The notes: generated from the sequence alone by a model not told the origin. A stretch of 64,000 nt of DNA from Leptodontidium sp. MPI-SDFR-AT-0119 (GCA_020726505.1 JAHLEZ010000009.1:62001-126000), one strand, 5' to 3'. Shown: positions 1 through 11,340, counted from the first letter of the stretch. Made by a program: numbers and translations.

Positions 1-94
1 TTTCTCCCTCAATTTGTCCAAGAACCCGCTTCTGTAAACCAATGTCAGACAACCAACCCTGCACAGTGTCCCAGCTCACATCTTGTTCCTACAG

Positions 95-208
95 CTTCTA
101 CAATCATTTCTGACTTTGAAGCTGCTCGATGACGGCAAAAACCAGGCTGTTCTTGCGGCCAAGGTCTGCCAATCTCCACCAAGCAAGCCTTCATTGATGC
201 TTCTCTAG
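95..208 (+). CDS. Possible last exon of a gene cut by the left window edge
   Basis: After an acceptor-like CTACAG at 89-94 there is a phase-0 open stretch of 37 codons ending in TAG at 206-208. It includes a hydrophilic segment reading LLDDGKNQAVLAAKVCQ. The rest of the gene would lie left of the window, so no domain can be assigned. The opposite strand also has a 117-codon open frame over 45-398 and neither has a recognisable motif. I prefer the plus-strand reading slightly because of the splice acceptor. Either could be chance. Confidence 0.2.
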   Translation, partial: LLQSFLTLKLLDDGKNQAVLAAKVCQSPPSKPSLMLL

Positions 209-655
209 CACCACAACGTGGCAGCCGTCTGGAACTATAACTGTCACACTGATATTTACTCAAGTATGTCGATTTCCTTTCGCGAACACAGAAACATAGA
301 TCAGCCCAACCTGCAGTTTTATGTTCGTGGAGAATTCGTTGATGCCTGGTAAAATGCGGAAGACGAAGTAAGAGCGGTAGTGGGTGGTGTAAGTTCATTG
401 GCGTTGTTTTGTTATTTTATAAATGGCTAGTCAACTAAGTGTTCTCTTTTTACAACACACATGTATTCGGTGATTGTAACCCTCACTAAAATATCCTAAA
501 TCTATCGACTCTAGCCTGCGAAGCTGGGACCCCGATTCATGAGTCCCATCCAAGAATCAGAGAAGAACGAATTGAATAAGCGAACGATGAAAGAATTCTG
601 GGATTTGTAAAAGCTATTCGGATTTATAAATCAAAAGGTTCAGTATTACACCTGA

Positions 656-1269
656 TTACGAAACAGATGCGATTGTGGATATAATTCCACGCTGTAGGGT
701 CTGAAAGCGAAGATACTTTTGCCATTTCAGAGACCTTCTACACAAAGGACAAGTTGGGCGACGACAGTCTAGCATCCAAATACTCAAACACTGGCGACAG
801 AAAGTGTGACCTAATCTTGTGAGCAAGAAATGTGCCTCTTATTTCAAACGCACTTACCACAAACTGCTCGGATGCCATCATCCTTGGAGCTTGCTGATTC
901 AAAACAAATGGGGCAATTCAACCCATAAATCTCAAATGCCTTTTGTTTGCCGGCCTCGAAGTGGTGTTTTTTGGGACAATAAACATTTGTGACTAGAATC
1001 GGTTTGCGTTCGCGGTCCTCATTTGACACGCCACTGAGGATGCATTCGCCGCAGATGACCTAAGGAAAATATCAATAACATGAAGCTGTGTGGATATATA
1101 AACTCACGCAAGAGCAAACAGAGAATGCAAATGCTCGTGCGATATATCCCTCGCCTTGCAAAAGGATGTTCGAGCTTAAAACAAATATCCGGGCATATAT
1201 TCTAATAATTTTTATAACTAAAACCTTTAAATTTACACATCCGAAATATATCTCAAAAGCTCTAAACTC
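656..1269 (-). CDS. RING-finger protein (probable E3 ubiquitin ligase), 5' end unresolved
   Basis: Three exons join in phase on the minus strand: 1108 to about 1269 (start not found), 858..1059 and 656..810. The introns are 1060..1107 (GTGAGT..TTAG, 48 nt) and 811..857 (GTAAGT..TTAG, 47 nt). Splicing the second intron completes a classical RING: CPIC, a 12-residue loop, CGHTFCRQC, then CPLCR, ending in a basic tail and TAA. An upstream cysteine cluster (CSCVICGEC) followed by CPKKHHF suggests a second zinc site. RING domains recruit E2 enzymes for ubiquitin transfer; the substrate is unknown. The 5' part runs into an AT-rich stretch with no in-frame ATG before a stop at 1270-1272. The start is therefore either in an unrecognised upstream exon or lost by decay. 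The RING itself is intact. Confidence 0.7.
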
Positions 1270-2327
1270 CTAAAAGGGATATTGCCATCGAGAGGCTATG
1301 TTACGCTTTCAAGGCCGCTCTTTCGATACCTTGAAGATTCCCAGTAAGCTAATTGATCGGGGATATAAGATTTGGGTCTTGGCCGATAAAAGATACTTCT
1401 AAGATTAAGTTTTCTATTAAAAAGGCACTTAAAAAAAGCATCTAAAGAGTGGTGAACTAAGCCTATGGAAGGTCCCTTAGTCCCGGGTATTAAGAGACAA
1501 TATATCCTCAGCTATAATCGCACATATAATATCGAGACCTCCGAACTAAAGCAAAGGCTATGCTATTTATTTAAATTACTTCTTTAAAAATATTAAGCTA
1601 TTGTATTATAGTAAAGAATATAAATAGGGCGCTATAAGCACGTGTATAACTAAATCTAGTATCTTAAAGAAGTATAAATAAATAAAAGCCGAAGATGCTA
1701 AAAAAGATGCAATTCCCTAAGGTACCTTTTGCACGGCAGCTACCGAGGATAACTTAATTAATATAATAACGTAGAAAGACAATGCTTTAGTACTCTTAAT
1801 GTCGATACATTCTAATGCCACAAAGAAGGTGAAGAGACTCCGGAAAAGACTTTTAAAGACGTCTAGCGCGGCAAAGACCTTACGTATACCATTCGAACGA
1901 TTCGCTAGAGCTTTGCTTAAGATTCCTAGGTATGAGAACGCTTATAATTACCAAATAGGTACTATCGATCGAGGGAAATAATTTAAGAAACTAAACACTC
2001 TTAAATTATTATATTAGTTAAGTAATATATAATCCCTAATTACTTGATGAGAAGATATAGCACTTATTAGCGCTTATAAGCTTAGTTTTTACTCTCTTAT
2101 ACTAGAGAATAAGAAGTGGACTAACTAAACAAAGTTTAGAATAAAGATTCTAAAGCATTGTTTTCAACTTACTACTATTACCCGCCTAAAACGCAAAAGA
2201 TTTGCAAGCTCTTCTATTCTAATTAAACTCCCAGAAGGAAAGCACCTTTTAAAACGCCGGCCGAAGCCTTAAGTATGTGTTATATGTATAAAAAAAAAGG
2301 GAATATCTTAGGTTATAAAGAGGAGGA
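1270..2327. other. AT-rich degenerate block without a supportable gene
   Basis: This stretch is AT-rich, has stops in all frames and carries only short open frames, such as 60 codons at 1799-1981 (lysine/arginine-rich). It looks like RIP-decayed repeat DNA. I could not align any part to a named transposase or reverse transcriptase by eye. Confidence 0.6.
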
Positions 2328-2487
2328 TGTTACGACAGGTATGCTTCGGCTAGGTCAGGGATCCGGAACAGGTCCGACTCCCCTCCGACTTCCTATATAT
2401 ATGGCTCCCTTCTGTAGAGTAGCTCTGTAGTTTTGTATTCTAAGTGTTAAGTCAACCTTCTGCGTCCAAGGCTCTTGTGTCGTTACA
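2328..2487. mobile_element. Solo LTR (160 bp) with a perfect 5-bp target duplication
   Basis: The element starts TGTTACGAC and ends GTCGTTACA, so its termini are a 9-bp inverted repeat with the canonical TG..CA ends. It is flanked on both sides by GAGGA (2323-2327 and 2488-2492), a 5-bp target-site duplication. A TATATATGG box lies inside near 2395-2403, as expected for an LTR promoter. No internal retroelement sequence adjoins either side, so this is a solo LTR left by LTR-LTR recombination. Its GC content is higher than the surroundings, which suggests it is younger than the neighbouring decayed DNA. Confidence 0.88.
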
Positions 2488-2492
2488 GAGGA

Positions 2493-3057
2493 TTTCAAGG
2501 GAGCTTTCGGCTAACGTACTGCTAAATATAAAGGGATCCGGATACAAGAAAAAGACCAACTTTAAATATAAAATCTATGATATTGCCTTATATAAATATA
2601 GCACTTGCTTTGCCCAGTATCATAGTATATAATAGAGATGTTAAGCCAAAAGGATAATGCCCCCCGATTTTTGGTGAGGCCTTGGCGCGCCAAGACGCTA
2701 AAACCCGGGACGCGAGCTGCCACATTGGGATAAGGCGGCAGTCAGGTGACGACACAGAGTCGCCACATCCAGCGCCGTAACACAACCCATGAAGTCATTT
2801 CGGCACGTAGGGTTTTAGTTGGAGATCGGAAGAAGAAGTGATAACAGCATGCTTGATTATAGAAGCTGGCTGTCTAGGTGTTCTTATATAGACAAGAGAC
2901 TGTAGCTGCCTGTAAGCAGCCACAAGTAGTCTGGGATCCAACAGTTTTACGGCATGCAGGGATGGACGTTATACACGAGATACTTAGTATTTATCAATTT
3001 TGTTTCCAGCTCCAGTCATCATCAACATTAACCAAGTGGCAGGTCTGTTCTAACCAT
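2493..3057. other. Intergenic, no gene seen
   Basis: The stretch 2640-2800 is relatively GC-rich and contains an 8-bp palindrome (GGCGCGCC), but no frame is convincing. 2800-3057 is the 3' flank of the small heat-shock gene. Confidence 0.5.
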
Positions 3058-3635
3058 CTATTCGATAGTAATCTTCTTTTGCTCCGGGACCTTCTTTGCC
3101 TTCGGAACTTCAAGGCTCAAGACCCCATTCTTCATCGTGGCCTTGACTCCTTCCTGATTCACCGGCTCCGGGAAACTGAAACTACGGCTGAATTCCCCGA
3201 CTTTACGCTCAGAGCGCCAAATCTTACCGCCCTCGCCCTCCTCTCCTCCCTTAGGAGACTCGTACGAGGTCTCGGTGCGGCCATGAATGTTGATCGTCTG
3301 TCCGTCCCCAAAGGATTAGCTTATAATTCTTGAATGCAGAAATAGAGAAGACGATAAAGGAATAGATAAAGGAGGATAGATAAAGGAGGAAAAGAAGGGG
3401 GGCGGACCTGAGGATCAGTGAAATCAATCTGCACATCCCTTTTCTCTATTCCCGGCAACTCGCCTTGCAGACTATAGGAGTTTTTGCTCTCCTGAATATC
3501 GAATCTCGGGATGAAGGTTGGCACCCGGAGTTCGCCGATATCGCGGGTGGTGTAGTTGTTGAAGTCATCGACGAAACGGAAGAAGGGGGTGAAGGAAAGG
3601 TCTGTGTCTAGAAATGATCGTGAGATGAGAGACAT
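3058..3635 (-). CDS. Small heat-shock protein, HSP20/alpha-crystallin family (155 aa)
   Basis: Two exons, 3408..3635 and 3058..3297, are joined across a 110-nt intron (GTCCGC..GACAG). The splice turns DFTDPQ into DFTDPQTINIHGRTE, the usual start of the alpha-crystallin domain beta strands in fungal HSP30-type proteins. Residues about 40-150 carry the domain: VPTFIPRFDIQES, then LQGELPGIEKRDVQIDF, and the conserved C-terminal GVKATMKNGVLSLEVPK (the A-x-x-x-x-G-V-L motif). The tail KKITIE matches the I-x-I/V-like end that docks onto the neighbouring subunit. The protein is an ATP-independent holdase that keeps unfolding proteins soluble under heat or oxidative stress. The length is normal to slightly short for the fungal family. 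No clear heat-shock element array was recognised upstream. Confidence 0.93.
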
Positions 3636-4583
3636 TGTTATTTAAATATGTATTTAATTGTGGAAGTTGATGGAGTTTTAGTTTGAGAGTAAGTAAACTG
3701 GTGAAGGATAGAGAGACCTTTGTTTGTGAGAAGATAGGATTATATGCATGACAGGGGAGCAGAGTCATGAGATTGTCATAAGAAGCTCTCTATGGATAGC
3801 CTTGTGATATGCTACGGAGTATTGCATGTGATACACGTATTACGATTTGTTCATGACCATGGTGCGACATTTGAAAGGGGGTCGTGTCATGGCCTGACGT
3901 TATAGAGGCAGAATACCCCTAAGCGCATTAAAATCGCAAATCAATACATTTGTTCTCCATAACCCACCTGATGATCATACCACTGAAGATCGAGCCAATA
4001 ACTCCTTGAGCATGGGGTTTCACAAGCATTCTGTGAGACTCTAATATTCGCTCAACTTCAGGGGCTTCTTACCCCGCACTCACCAAAGTCAATGAATGAT
4101 CTGCCCGAGTATGGATCAATCAATCAATCAATAACGAAGTTCATTACCAACCGAGCAATGAATGATGAGAAGGGATTCTCAACTTTCGATTGCCACTGTC
4201 CTGATATTCGCTGACGGGATACCGCTGGAAAGGCAGATCCTATGACCTTTGACACCTCCAGCAACCAATGAATAGCCCATTTACCACGAAAGACAGCTCG
4301 CTAATCGACGCCCAGAACACCTTCGATTTTGCCATAGCCGCAAAAATAACTTGCGAACGGTGTGCCTACTCTCAGTGGGTACACTCCGTGGGTACATTTA
4401 CGGCGCTATTGCGGAGCGGTTACGATACACTCACTACTGGTGGGGATGCTCATACGTCAGGTCCCCAAAAGCGGACTCTCCCGTCCTATTCCCTCGTCTA
4501 AATACGAAGGTTAATTTTGCCCTAGTGCTAACTTTTCACTCTTACGGTACGCAGATATCTCCTATTACAACAAATCTCACCTT
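3636..4583. other. Intergenic, promoter side of the HSP20 gene
   Basis: A T/C-rich leader lies directly upstream of the heat-shock gene. A short tandem of ATCA (about 4111-4132) is present. Plus-strand open frames over 4268-4704 overlap the minus-strand HLH gene and have no recognisable motif, so I do not call them. Confidence 0.4.
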
Positions 4584-4835
4584 CTACTCTACTGCAGCTC
4601 GCTCAAGCCCGCTTTTCTCCTCCTTAAGAGTCTTATTCGCCCGCTCGAGCTGCAAAATATACATTTTCGCTAGCACGAGCACCTCCGCCTTACTGACTCT
4701 CTGATCCGCCCTATCCTCCTTAAGATCTTTCGGCAAGGTCTGAAGCAAGGCCCCGAACTGGCCGCTGAGGCGAGTACTTTGCCTACCGTGACACTCCATC
4801 TTACACCTCACTAAAACATATGTTCTGACCTGCAA
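4584..4835 (-). CDS. Small helix-loop-helix protein with a degenerate basic region
   Basis: The frame contains a helix 1 (GQFGALLQTLP), a loop rich in D/E/K, and a typical helix 2 (VSKAEVLVLAKMYILQLER) followed by a leucine-zipper-like NKTLKEEKSGLE. That is the layout of fungal bHLH factors in which S-K-A-E-V-L begins helix 2. The residues before helix 1 (GRQSTRLS) occupy the place of the basic DNA-contact region (usually E-R-x-Y-R-x-x-L) but lack its conserved glutamate and most of its arginines. The first methionine is uncertain: 4835 is the longest option, and a second ATG lies 11 codons further in. An upstream exon could supply more of the basic region. If the present reading is right, the protein could dimerise but bind DNA poorly, acting as an Id-like partner. 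That role is inference. Confidence 0.6.
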   Translation of the reverse strand: MQVRTYVLVRCKMECHGRQSTRLSGQFGALLQTLPKDLKEDRADQRVSKAEVLVLAKMYILQLERANKTLKEEKSGLERAAVE

Positions 4836-4985
4836 ATTTTGTATTTACGCACTTTCCGCTTGTGTTTGTGATCGACCTGACACAATTCTTCCATACGTAG
4901 GCCTCAGTCCTTCACAGCAACCACCCTGCATAGCTTTGAACGACAAGTCTAATAGTTCCATGCCGGCAATGCCTAACTGTAAAAT

Positions 4986-6187
4986 ATGACCAGCCGTGAG
5001 CACAGACTACACTGGACCTCAACCACCCCAACAGCCCTGGATCTTCAACCTGCACCATCGGACATGCTCTCCGGGTTACTGCTCGAAGATGCCGTGCTAT
5101 ATAATGCCACGAGGAAGGTGATCAACCCACCTGACAAGCAGCTTTTCCTCGCCCTTCTAGCAGGAATTTGGGTTGGTTTGGGAGGTCTCACAGCTGTGAG
5201 CATGGCTGGTGGTGTGCCAGAGGATGTGAGAGCGCGTTGGCCCTCGCTGCCAAAGTTACTGAACGGGGCGTTCTTCGCATTTGGTCAGTGAACACTTGTT
5301 GAGCCTGAGTCGAAGTTTCTCATGACGGTGTACAGGACTACACTTTATTATGATGTTTGGGGGGGATCTGTTCACCGGAAACACAATGATTTTGGCGATT
5401 GGTAAGTCAGGCGGCGAAGATGGCAGCTTCCACCTCTCTGGCTGATCACCACAGGTTTCTACAATCAATTCGTAGCTGCGAGCATGCTTCTACTGAACTT
5501 GATGCTTGTCTACGTGGGAAATTTGGCTGGCTGCTTGCTGGTCGCGTATTTCCTTGGTTACCTCACCGGTCTGTTCGATGATCAACGATATCGGTCTTAC
5601 CTTGATGAAGTTGTTCTCCTCAAGCTGGAAGAGCTGAGTAAGTGGTTCTGCCTAGGGTCTGACGGATGATTGTTGACAGGAAGATTCAACAGACTGGGTC
5701 GAAATTTTTCTGAGAGCCATTCCGGCCAACATGATGGTCTGCATGGCGTTCTTGCTGGGCATTGCATCTCGTGGAGCTGCTGGTAAATTTCTGGCGCTCT
5801 GGTTCCCAGTCGTCATGTTCGTCGTCTGCGGTTTCGAACATTGCGTGGCAAACAGTAGGTTACGTATGTCGTTCTTCCTTCCTCAGATTGCTGATGTACA
5901 GGTCGAAAGTCTTCTTTGTCTCCCTCGGCCTCATGTATGGAGCACCATCAACCATTGGTCGTTTATGGTACAATCAGTCTGCAGCAGTATTGGGCAACAT
6001 GGTCGGTGGCGTAATCTTTATCGGTTTGGCTTCACATCTAATGAACCACTGGAAATCACCTTTTTTCTCCTCTAGTAATGTGGGTACGTTTTTGGCACAC
6101 GATCTCGAGAGTACAAGGCGTGCTAGAGAAGCGAAGGACTTGGAAGCTGGACTTCCGGGGAGTGAGGTGTCGACTAGACACACATAA
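4986..6187 (+). CDS. Formate/nitrite transporter (FNT) family membrane protein, 332 aa
   Basis: Five exons close in phase: 4986..5283, 5336..5401, 5455..5637, 5693..5858 and 5902..6187 (999 nt). FNT hallmarks are clear. The first helix is followed by AVSMAGG. The signature GGDLFTGNTM lies in the broken helix. The second half has NMMVCMAFLLGIASRGAAGK, then LWFPVVMFVVCGFEHCVAN and YNQSAAVLGNMVGG. FNT proteins are pentameric channels of six-helix subunits with two half-helices; they move formate, nitrite or related monovalent anions across the plasma membrane. The fungal nitrite transporter NitA belongs here. The soluble C-terminal tail (LAHDLESTRRAREAKDLEAG) is short. The fourth intron is the weakest junction: 5859..5901 keeps the frame, but a GTAGGT donor at 5855 would be more canonical and would break it. 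Substrate cannot be told from the sequence, and no nitrate-assimilation genes lie nearby. Confidence 0.92.
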
Positions 6188-6913
6188 AAGTACTAAAGGA
6201 GCAGAACTCCGATCGCGAGGACATTGGCGACCTTTTCGCGAAAATGAAATTGGACAGAGATATGAAGGACGAGGGAAATAAAGCAAAATATGTCGTAAAG
6301 GAGATAAGGATGAGATGTAGGCTTTGTTGTTCCTGTCAAAGCAAGTCTGGGGGCCAATGTAGTGCATGCGGACTTGAACGGGGCGTGGAAACTTTTGTTG
6401 CAATTGTCAAAACAAAAGAGAGTTCAAGATGATAAATGTATGGGATGTAGTCATGGGTCCAACAAAATATAGCGCTAAAACTGTTTGACTTCGGTAACTC
6501 GTGCCGATTCTACGCTAGAGAACAGCCGAAGTAATCTCCACTGCTTACGCGGCTCAGAAATTACTCTTGTATTCGATTACGTAGTCGAAGCTTCTAAAGA
6601 AGCTAATATTATGTACGGAAGGTATATAACTACCGAAGAGCCCTTATGGCTCTTCTCTCAAGCAAGCAAGCAATTTACTTTGTCTTTAATCACGTGTCCT
6701 CACCTACTGCGCTTCCTCTCTTCTGATTGGCTCACCTATTTCACAAAAACCCTTCCACTCTTATCCTAGGAATGGGGAGGAGTCCGAAGAAATCAAAGGC
6801 GCGGAATCTTCCAATAGTTTAATACTACATTCCGTTTTCACCTCCAAATGTGTGCAATAGTGTCCTGAGCCCTTGGAGTCTTTGCGAAAAACGGTCGCTC
6901 CGTCTCCATGTTT
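6188..6913. other. Intergenic; one doubtful 94-codon frame
   Basis: A plus-strand open frame at 6485-6769 has no motif and sits in mixed-composition DNA. It may be untranslated sequence. Nothing else is supported here. Confidence 0.35.
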
Positions 6914-7503
6914 TCATTCGACAATTCCGTCACTCTCCGCGTAGACCCCAAAGTCATCTTTTATGTAACCCTCAGTTGCGGGCGCCGAGTGAGCGGCTGC
7001 TTTGGCAGAGGCCAGGACGGTGAAGGTGCCGGGGGCATCGATGGTTTGTGTTGTACCTGGACATGTCGTCTGCAAAGTCAGTAATGGTGGGTTTGATGTG
7101 GTAGAACCGCTCGGGATTATCTTGCTTCATAATGTTGAAGACTGTTGGTAAAGCCATATCTTGACTTCTTTAACAACGTTGACAAAAGCGTAACGAAACC
7201 CACCACGTCCCCTCCTACCAGGTGGTTACACACATGGATTTCCTCCTTGACCCTCTGTCTAGAGCTCTTCTCCCGTGATCGTCCACGCTGCTGCAGCTCA
7301 TCCTCAGCTTTTCGCCGATTCTCCTCGTATAGCAGGCTCAAGGGCTTTCCATCAAACGTGACTTGCGAGTCGTCAATGCTGACTGGGAGTTTCCACGAGT
7401 CGGCATTCATGTCGATTTCGGTTTCTAGATCTTGATTTGAGGAGAAGTTGGTATTGAGGAAATACCGGGTGTGATTGTCTTGGCTTCCAAAAAGGTAGGG
7501 CAT
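6914..7503 (-). CDS. Hypothetical protein, two-exon model (146 aa)
   Basis: Exon 1 (7219..7503) begins MPYLFGSQDNHTRYFLN. It encodes an acidic N-terminus, then an arginine-rich segment (EENRRKAEDELQQRGRSREK). Exon 2 (6914..7069) ends in GYIKDDFGVYAESDGIVE and TGA. The joining intron 7070..7218 (GTAGGA..TTTGCAG, 149 nt) keeps phase 0. A second open piece inside that intron, starting ATG GCT TTA CCA in another frame, could be part of an alternative form. I do not recognise the family. Both exons have codon-like composition and no in-frame stops. Confidence 0.5.
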
Positions 7504-8024
7504 GGTCGCTTTGGTGATAGGACTAATTTTTTTTTTGGGGTTTGTTTCTGAAAGTGAAAATGGCAGAGAGATCTCCAAGGCATTTATCTTTTGTGTCAAT
7601 ATGTTAGGTCATAGTTCCCATGCAGCAAGGGCCCCCAGAAAAATCCCCAGACGGGGATATCTGGATCATCATGCCACAACGCCACCCCACGCCACTGTCT
7701 AGCCACCTACCAATGAAAGTCTTGGGAGATAATACTGCCTTAATCACTCTAGGTCAGAATTTTTTTTTTTAATTTTTTTTTAATAGATATTCATGAACAG
7801 CTGATTTTCTGGTAACATTGTTCGAGAAGTGTCCAGATCATATTCCCAGAAGTGAATCGCATGATCATGTATGACGTTTGCTGCTTTCGAAGGGTCGCGG
7901 TATTCTGTATAAAGACTTACGGCAGGCGCCTTCCAGGTTTTAATTCACCCAAGCAGAAAACCTTTCCTCCGTGTAGGCTTTATTACTGTCCCTTCATCAC
8001 ATCACACTTCTCCAAATTTTCAAA
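7504..8024. other. Intergenic with T-rich homopolymer tracts
   Basis: Long T runs separated by AA occur at about 7759-7780. The remainder is the presumed promoter of the RING-H2 gene, with a short pyrimidine-rich stretch before the start codon at 8025. Confidence 0.4.
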
Positions 8025-8689
8025 ATGATCATCATTCACGATGTTCCAGGTCCCGTCCAGTGGCACGGAGTTACAAATGAGACCAATCCGGATCAACAAA
8101 CAGGATCAGGTTTAAACTTCACCACTGTAATCTCAATAATAACAGTTGCTCTTTTGATCAGTCTTCTAATTGTTATATCGTCATAGTAAGCACCCCAATC
8201 TTACACAATTTCACGCTTTTACTAAAGTAATTCAAAAGCGAGAGGCTCGTAGTTCTCCCACAATCAGATGCCAATACTCCGACAGGATCTTCGCAAAGTG
8301 TTAGTAATGCTTCTACACGTAGGATGGAAATACGGCAAGAAGTCCAGTCAGAGACCTTTTCCGAATGGTATGCGAAGAAATTTGCCAAGACGGTGTCACT
8401 AGCTCCTTTCCCGACACATTTAGCTTGGTAAGTTCAAACTTCCACTTCCGAGAGAAGTCTCGACTTTAAATCAATCGATTTTAATCAAGGTTGCAGTGCA
8501 ATTTGCTTGAACGAATTCACGGACGAACAGCTGGTTCGAGATATAAGCTGTAGCCATGTTTTCCATACTGATTGTTTGGATGAGTGGTATGCTCGTGGGC
8601 ATAACCAATGCCCTCTGTGCAAGGGGGCATTATGCCATCCGAATCCCGCCCATTTGGAACATGTTGAAGTAGATAGTAGGCACCGCTGA
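8025..8689 (+). CDS. Membrane-anchored RING-H2 finger protein (180 aa)
   Basis: Three exons close in phase: 8025..8185, 8239..8427 and 8497..8689 (543 nt); introns are 53 and 69 nt with GTAAGC/GTAAGT donors. The N-terminus is about 30 polar residues with potential N-glycosylation sites (NET, NFT), followed by one transmembrane segment (VISIITVALLISLLIVI, about 37-53). A Ser/Thr-rich linker leads to a C-terminal RING-H2: CAIC, CSHVFHTDCLDEW, CPLCK. The first zinc cysteine is encoded across the exon 2/3 junction. The layout resembles ATL/Goliath-type E3 ligases that sit in endomembranes or the plasma membrane and ubiquitinate membrane cargo. The substrate is unknown. The short luminal part lacks a PA domain. 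Confidence 0.87.
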
Positions 8690-9753
8690 AGGCTGTAGTT
8701 AGAGTTTAGAAGTAATCAAACCACTGCGGCACTTTCAAGGGTCAAAACATAAAACTCACCTGCTAAGCTCTTGCCAATTATTGAGGCCTGAAGTTTTCGT
8801 GACTTGATTCGTCATATAGTAGCCAAAAAATAATCGAACTTATTCGTTTGTTAAGTATGCTACGGCATAATTTTTGAAACCAAATTAATTGCTATTGCTT
8901 GAAAACGTGGACAAGACTAATATAAACTTTGGCCAAGGAGTGGGGGAAAGTCGCAAGTCTGATGTCACCCTTGTGCACCACATAATGTCTCTCTATCTCG
9001 GCATTTCGGCTGGCTATATTTACTTGGATATTGTATATTTACCCACAGTGTTATAGTGTGAAAATAGACAGGACACAAGTCTTACCCGGCATTTGATAGG
9101 TATTGAACCAATCCTGAGATGAGCTGAATGCAAAATAGACCGCGCGAGCAGCAGCACATGGACGGAAACTGTTATTGTCCGCCAACCTGAGATTGGTTAA
9201 GTGTTTTAACAACGGATCTTCTAAGTGCTACGACTCTCTAAAGCCAACCGTCGATTTATATTGGCTATTGTCCCCAAAACTACCAAAGTGCTGAAATGCG
9301 GAAGTGTCTGGCGGGTAAAATAGTGAAACATGTGCCAACATATGCATGCCATTACAAAAGCCGAGCTAATCAAGCACACAAGTCTGATGTTGCGTCAGTT
9401 GAAATGTGAAACACAAACTCTACCCTGCCTAGCAATGTAGCTATAAAGTGTGAGCTTGGAATTATGAAAACTTTGCAGAATATACAAAGGCCGCCTTGAT
9501 CAACAGGTTGAAGGCCAAGTACGACAACGTACATGAGGGACTAGTTTCCTTGTATAAATCTGCATATGTGATGCCCGTCATATAGCCGGATCTCCCCGTT
9601 AACGTAGTTGCCTTACTAGTGACGGAAGAGACAAGTTCGGCGGAGCAGCAACTTCCACCCCTCATACACAGGACAGTTCGCAAACTTTTTTTTGCACTTG
9701 ATATCACATGCAAAAATCCCTCACTAGAATGGGTTTGGGTGGTGGCGTGACGA
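8690..9753. other. Intergenic, no supportable gene
   Basis: Mixed composition. A minus-strand 100-codon frame at 9462-9764 has no motif and low-complexity composition. I see no RNA gene. Confidence 0.35.
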
Positions 9754-10186
9754 TCACACCACACTTCTAAGACGCTCAGACAGAAACCAGCGAATAATTA
9801 CCCAAGAGTCTAGAATGGTGTGGGTAGCAGCATGTAAGGATAAAATCAGGTTTCGGGAGGGGCGACGAACCTTCTGATCAGATCGAGGATGGCATTTGAC
9901 ACTTCCCCGCGCAGCTTCTGTGCCATACTTTGTATCAGAAACATTATCTCGAATCCGACCTATGCTCTTCTGGGAATTAAGCGCCATGTGAGATGCCAGG
10001 GGAGTACTGGCAGTTAATAATCCCATCGCGGTTCTCAAGAGTCCTGGCTTGTTTTAGGACCTTCGAACTATCCATGCGCAGGTACACGTGCAAGAAGGCG
10101 GTAGAGAGGATGGAATATGTGTCGTCTTCGGGGTGGTTCTTGATCTGGAGGTTTTCCCGGGTACGGACCGAATCTTGCCAGTCCAC
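9754..10186 (-). CDS. Doubtful hypothetical coding remnant
   Basis: Two overlapping minus-strand frames (9977..10186 and 9754..10038) read as plausible protein on either side of about position 10010. The first contains an acidic, hydrophilic run (IKNHPEDDTYSILSTAFLHVYLRM). A single frame change would join them, so this may be a frameshifted pseudogene or a gene with an intron I cannot place. No family was recognised. Confidence 0.22.
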
Positions 10187-10682
10187 TACCCCGTCTCTAG
10201 AGAACTATGAAGAAGGCCTCGGCCGTCGATTCGGAGGTAAGTGCCGGGGAAGTAGCTGGGCCGAATACTTACGCATAGTATATGTGATATGATGTTTATT
10301 TGAATAAACGAAGCAAAAATGTTCTAAATTCTTAGGAACTCGTGTAATCGCGAAGACGAGATAATAGCACTGGAGTAGCGTTTTAGTAGTAGAGGTAAAC
10401 CGGCAGATATGTAGAATTCTTGTGGCTATCAGAATTACGATGTTACCTTGCCAGCAGAGATATGGCAATGTCCAATCCTTTGGATAGGTGCTCTTTTCCA
10501 GTGGTTAAGCCCCAAACTCTGAGACGAACAAATGCTCGCCAGTGTGAAAAGATTTGTATCATCGGGTGGTGATCAGGCGGTTTTTTGCTTATCGGGGAGA
10601 TTAGTCCTTAACAACTTTGGGTTCCCGGGGACCAGGCGGATCGCAGGTTTGCCTTTAGCGCACGACATTTGGTCCAACAGGA

Positions 10683-11340
10683 GTCAAGTCCCCACCCCAC
10701 CATTCGGCCCAACCCGCATTTTCCCCTCACTTTTTAAACAACACTTGATAACTCTGTAACGCTTTAGTTTCTATGTAATCTTTTGTCGGATTAGAATCTC
10801 CTGCTAAATCTAAATCAATAGGTACAATTTCCTGATCTCTAGTTGCGATTTGGGCTTTGTAGATAGCCTGAATATTTACAAACTTGGAATTTGGACTAGT
10901 TTGCACTCTCCTTTTTTTCCGTGATTGTGATTGATTTAATTTAACTTTTAATTGCTATATCTTTAATTCTACTAATACGTGGTCCTTCTAATCAAAAGCT
11001 TTAATAGCCGTATTAAAGGGTAATTAGTGCGTTAGAAAATTGTCATGTGATGATTTAAACAAAGTGTTAAGCTGTAACCAGAGTTCTTTACTAGCCTTTA
11101 GAGTAAATCATATAATTAATAATTCCTTTACTTCCTCAGTAGCCTAAAGGTCCTTAGGGGCACTAGTTTCCAACTCTTGATTATTATTCTCTAATAGCAG
11201 TCGGCTCATAAGTGGTTTTGCTATAGCCACCGGCCATAAACCACTAGCTCTTTAGCTAGCTTTGATATTTATAACCATTAAGCTCTCTTAGCGTGCTTTA
11301 TAATAGCATACCAAAAAGCTGCGCTTGTTAATTAGTATAG
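10683..11340 (-). pseudogene. Fot1/pogo-type transposase, C-terminal fragment with terminal repeat
   Basis: The minus strand encodes a decayed C-terminal region of a Tc1/mariner-superfamily pogo/Fot1 transposase. It ends with a basic run followed by VQTSPNSKFVNIQAI, which parallels VQTSLNSKFVTIRAI in the better preserved copy at 38377-40218. At 10683 the sequence begins AGTCAAG followed by C-rich DNA, resembling Fot-type terminal inverted repeats. The N-terminal two thirds and the other end are missing. Numerous TAA/TAG codons interrupt the frame, consistent with RIP. The cut at about 11340 has no obvious partner repeat. Confidence 0.65.

Noticed and set aside
2878..3333. Plus-strand 151-codon frame
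   Set aside because: It is the antisense shadow of HSP20 exon 2; the minus strand carries the alpha-crystallin motifs and splices in phase.
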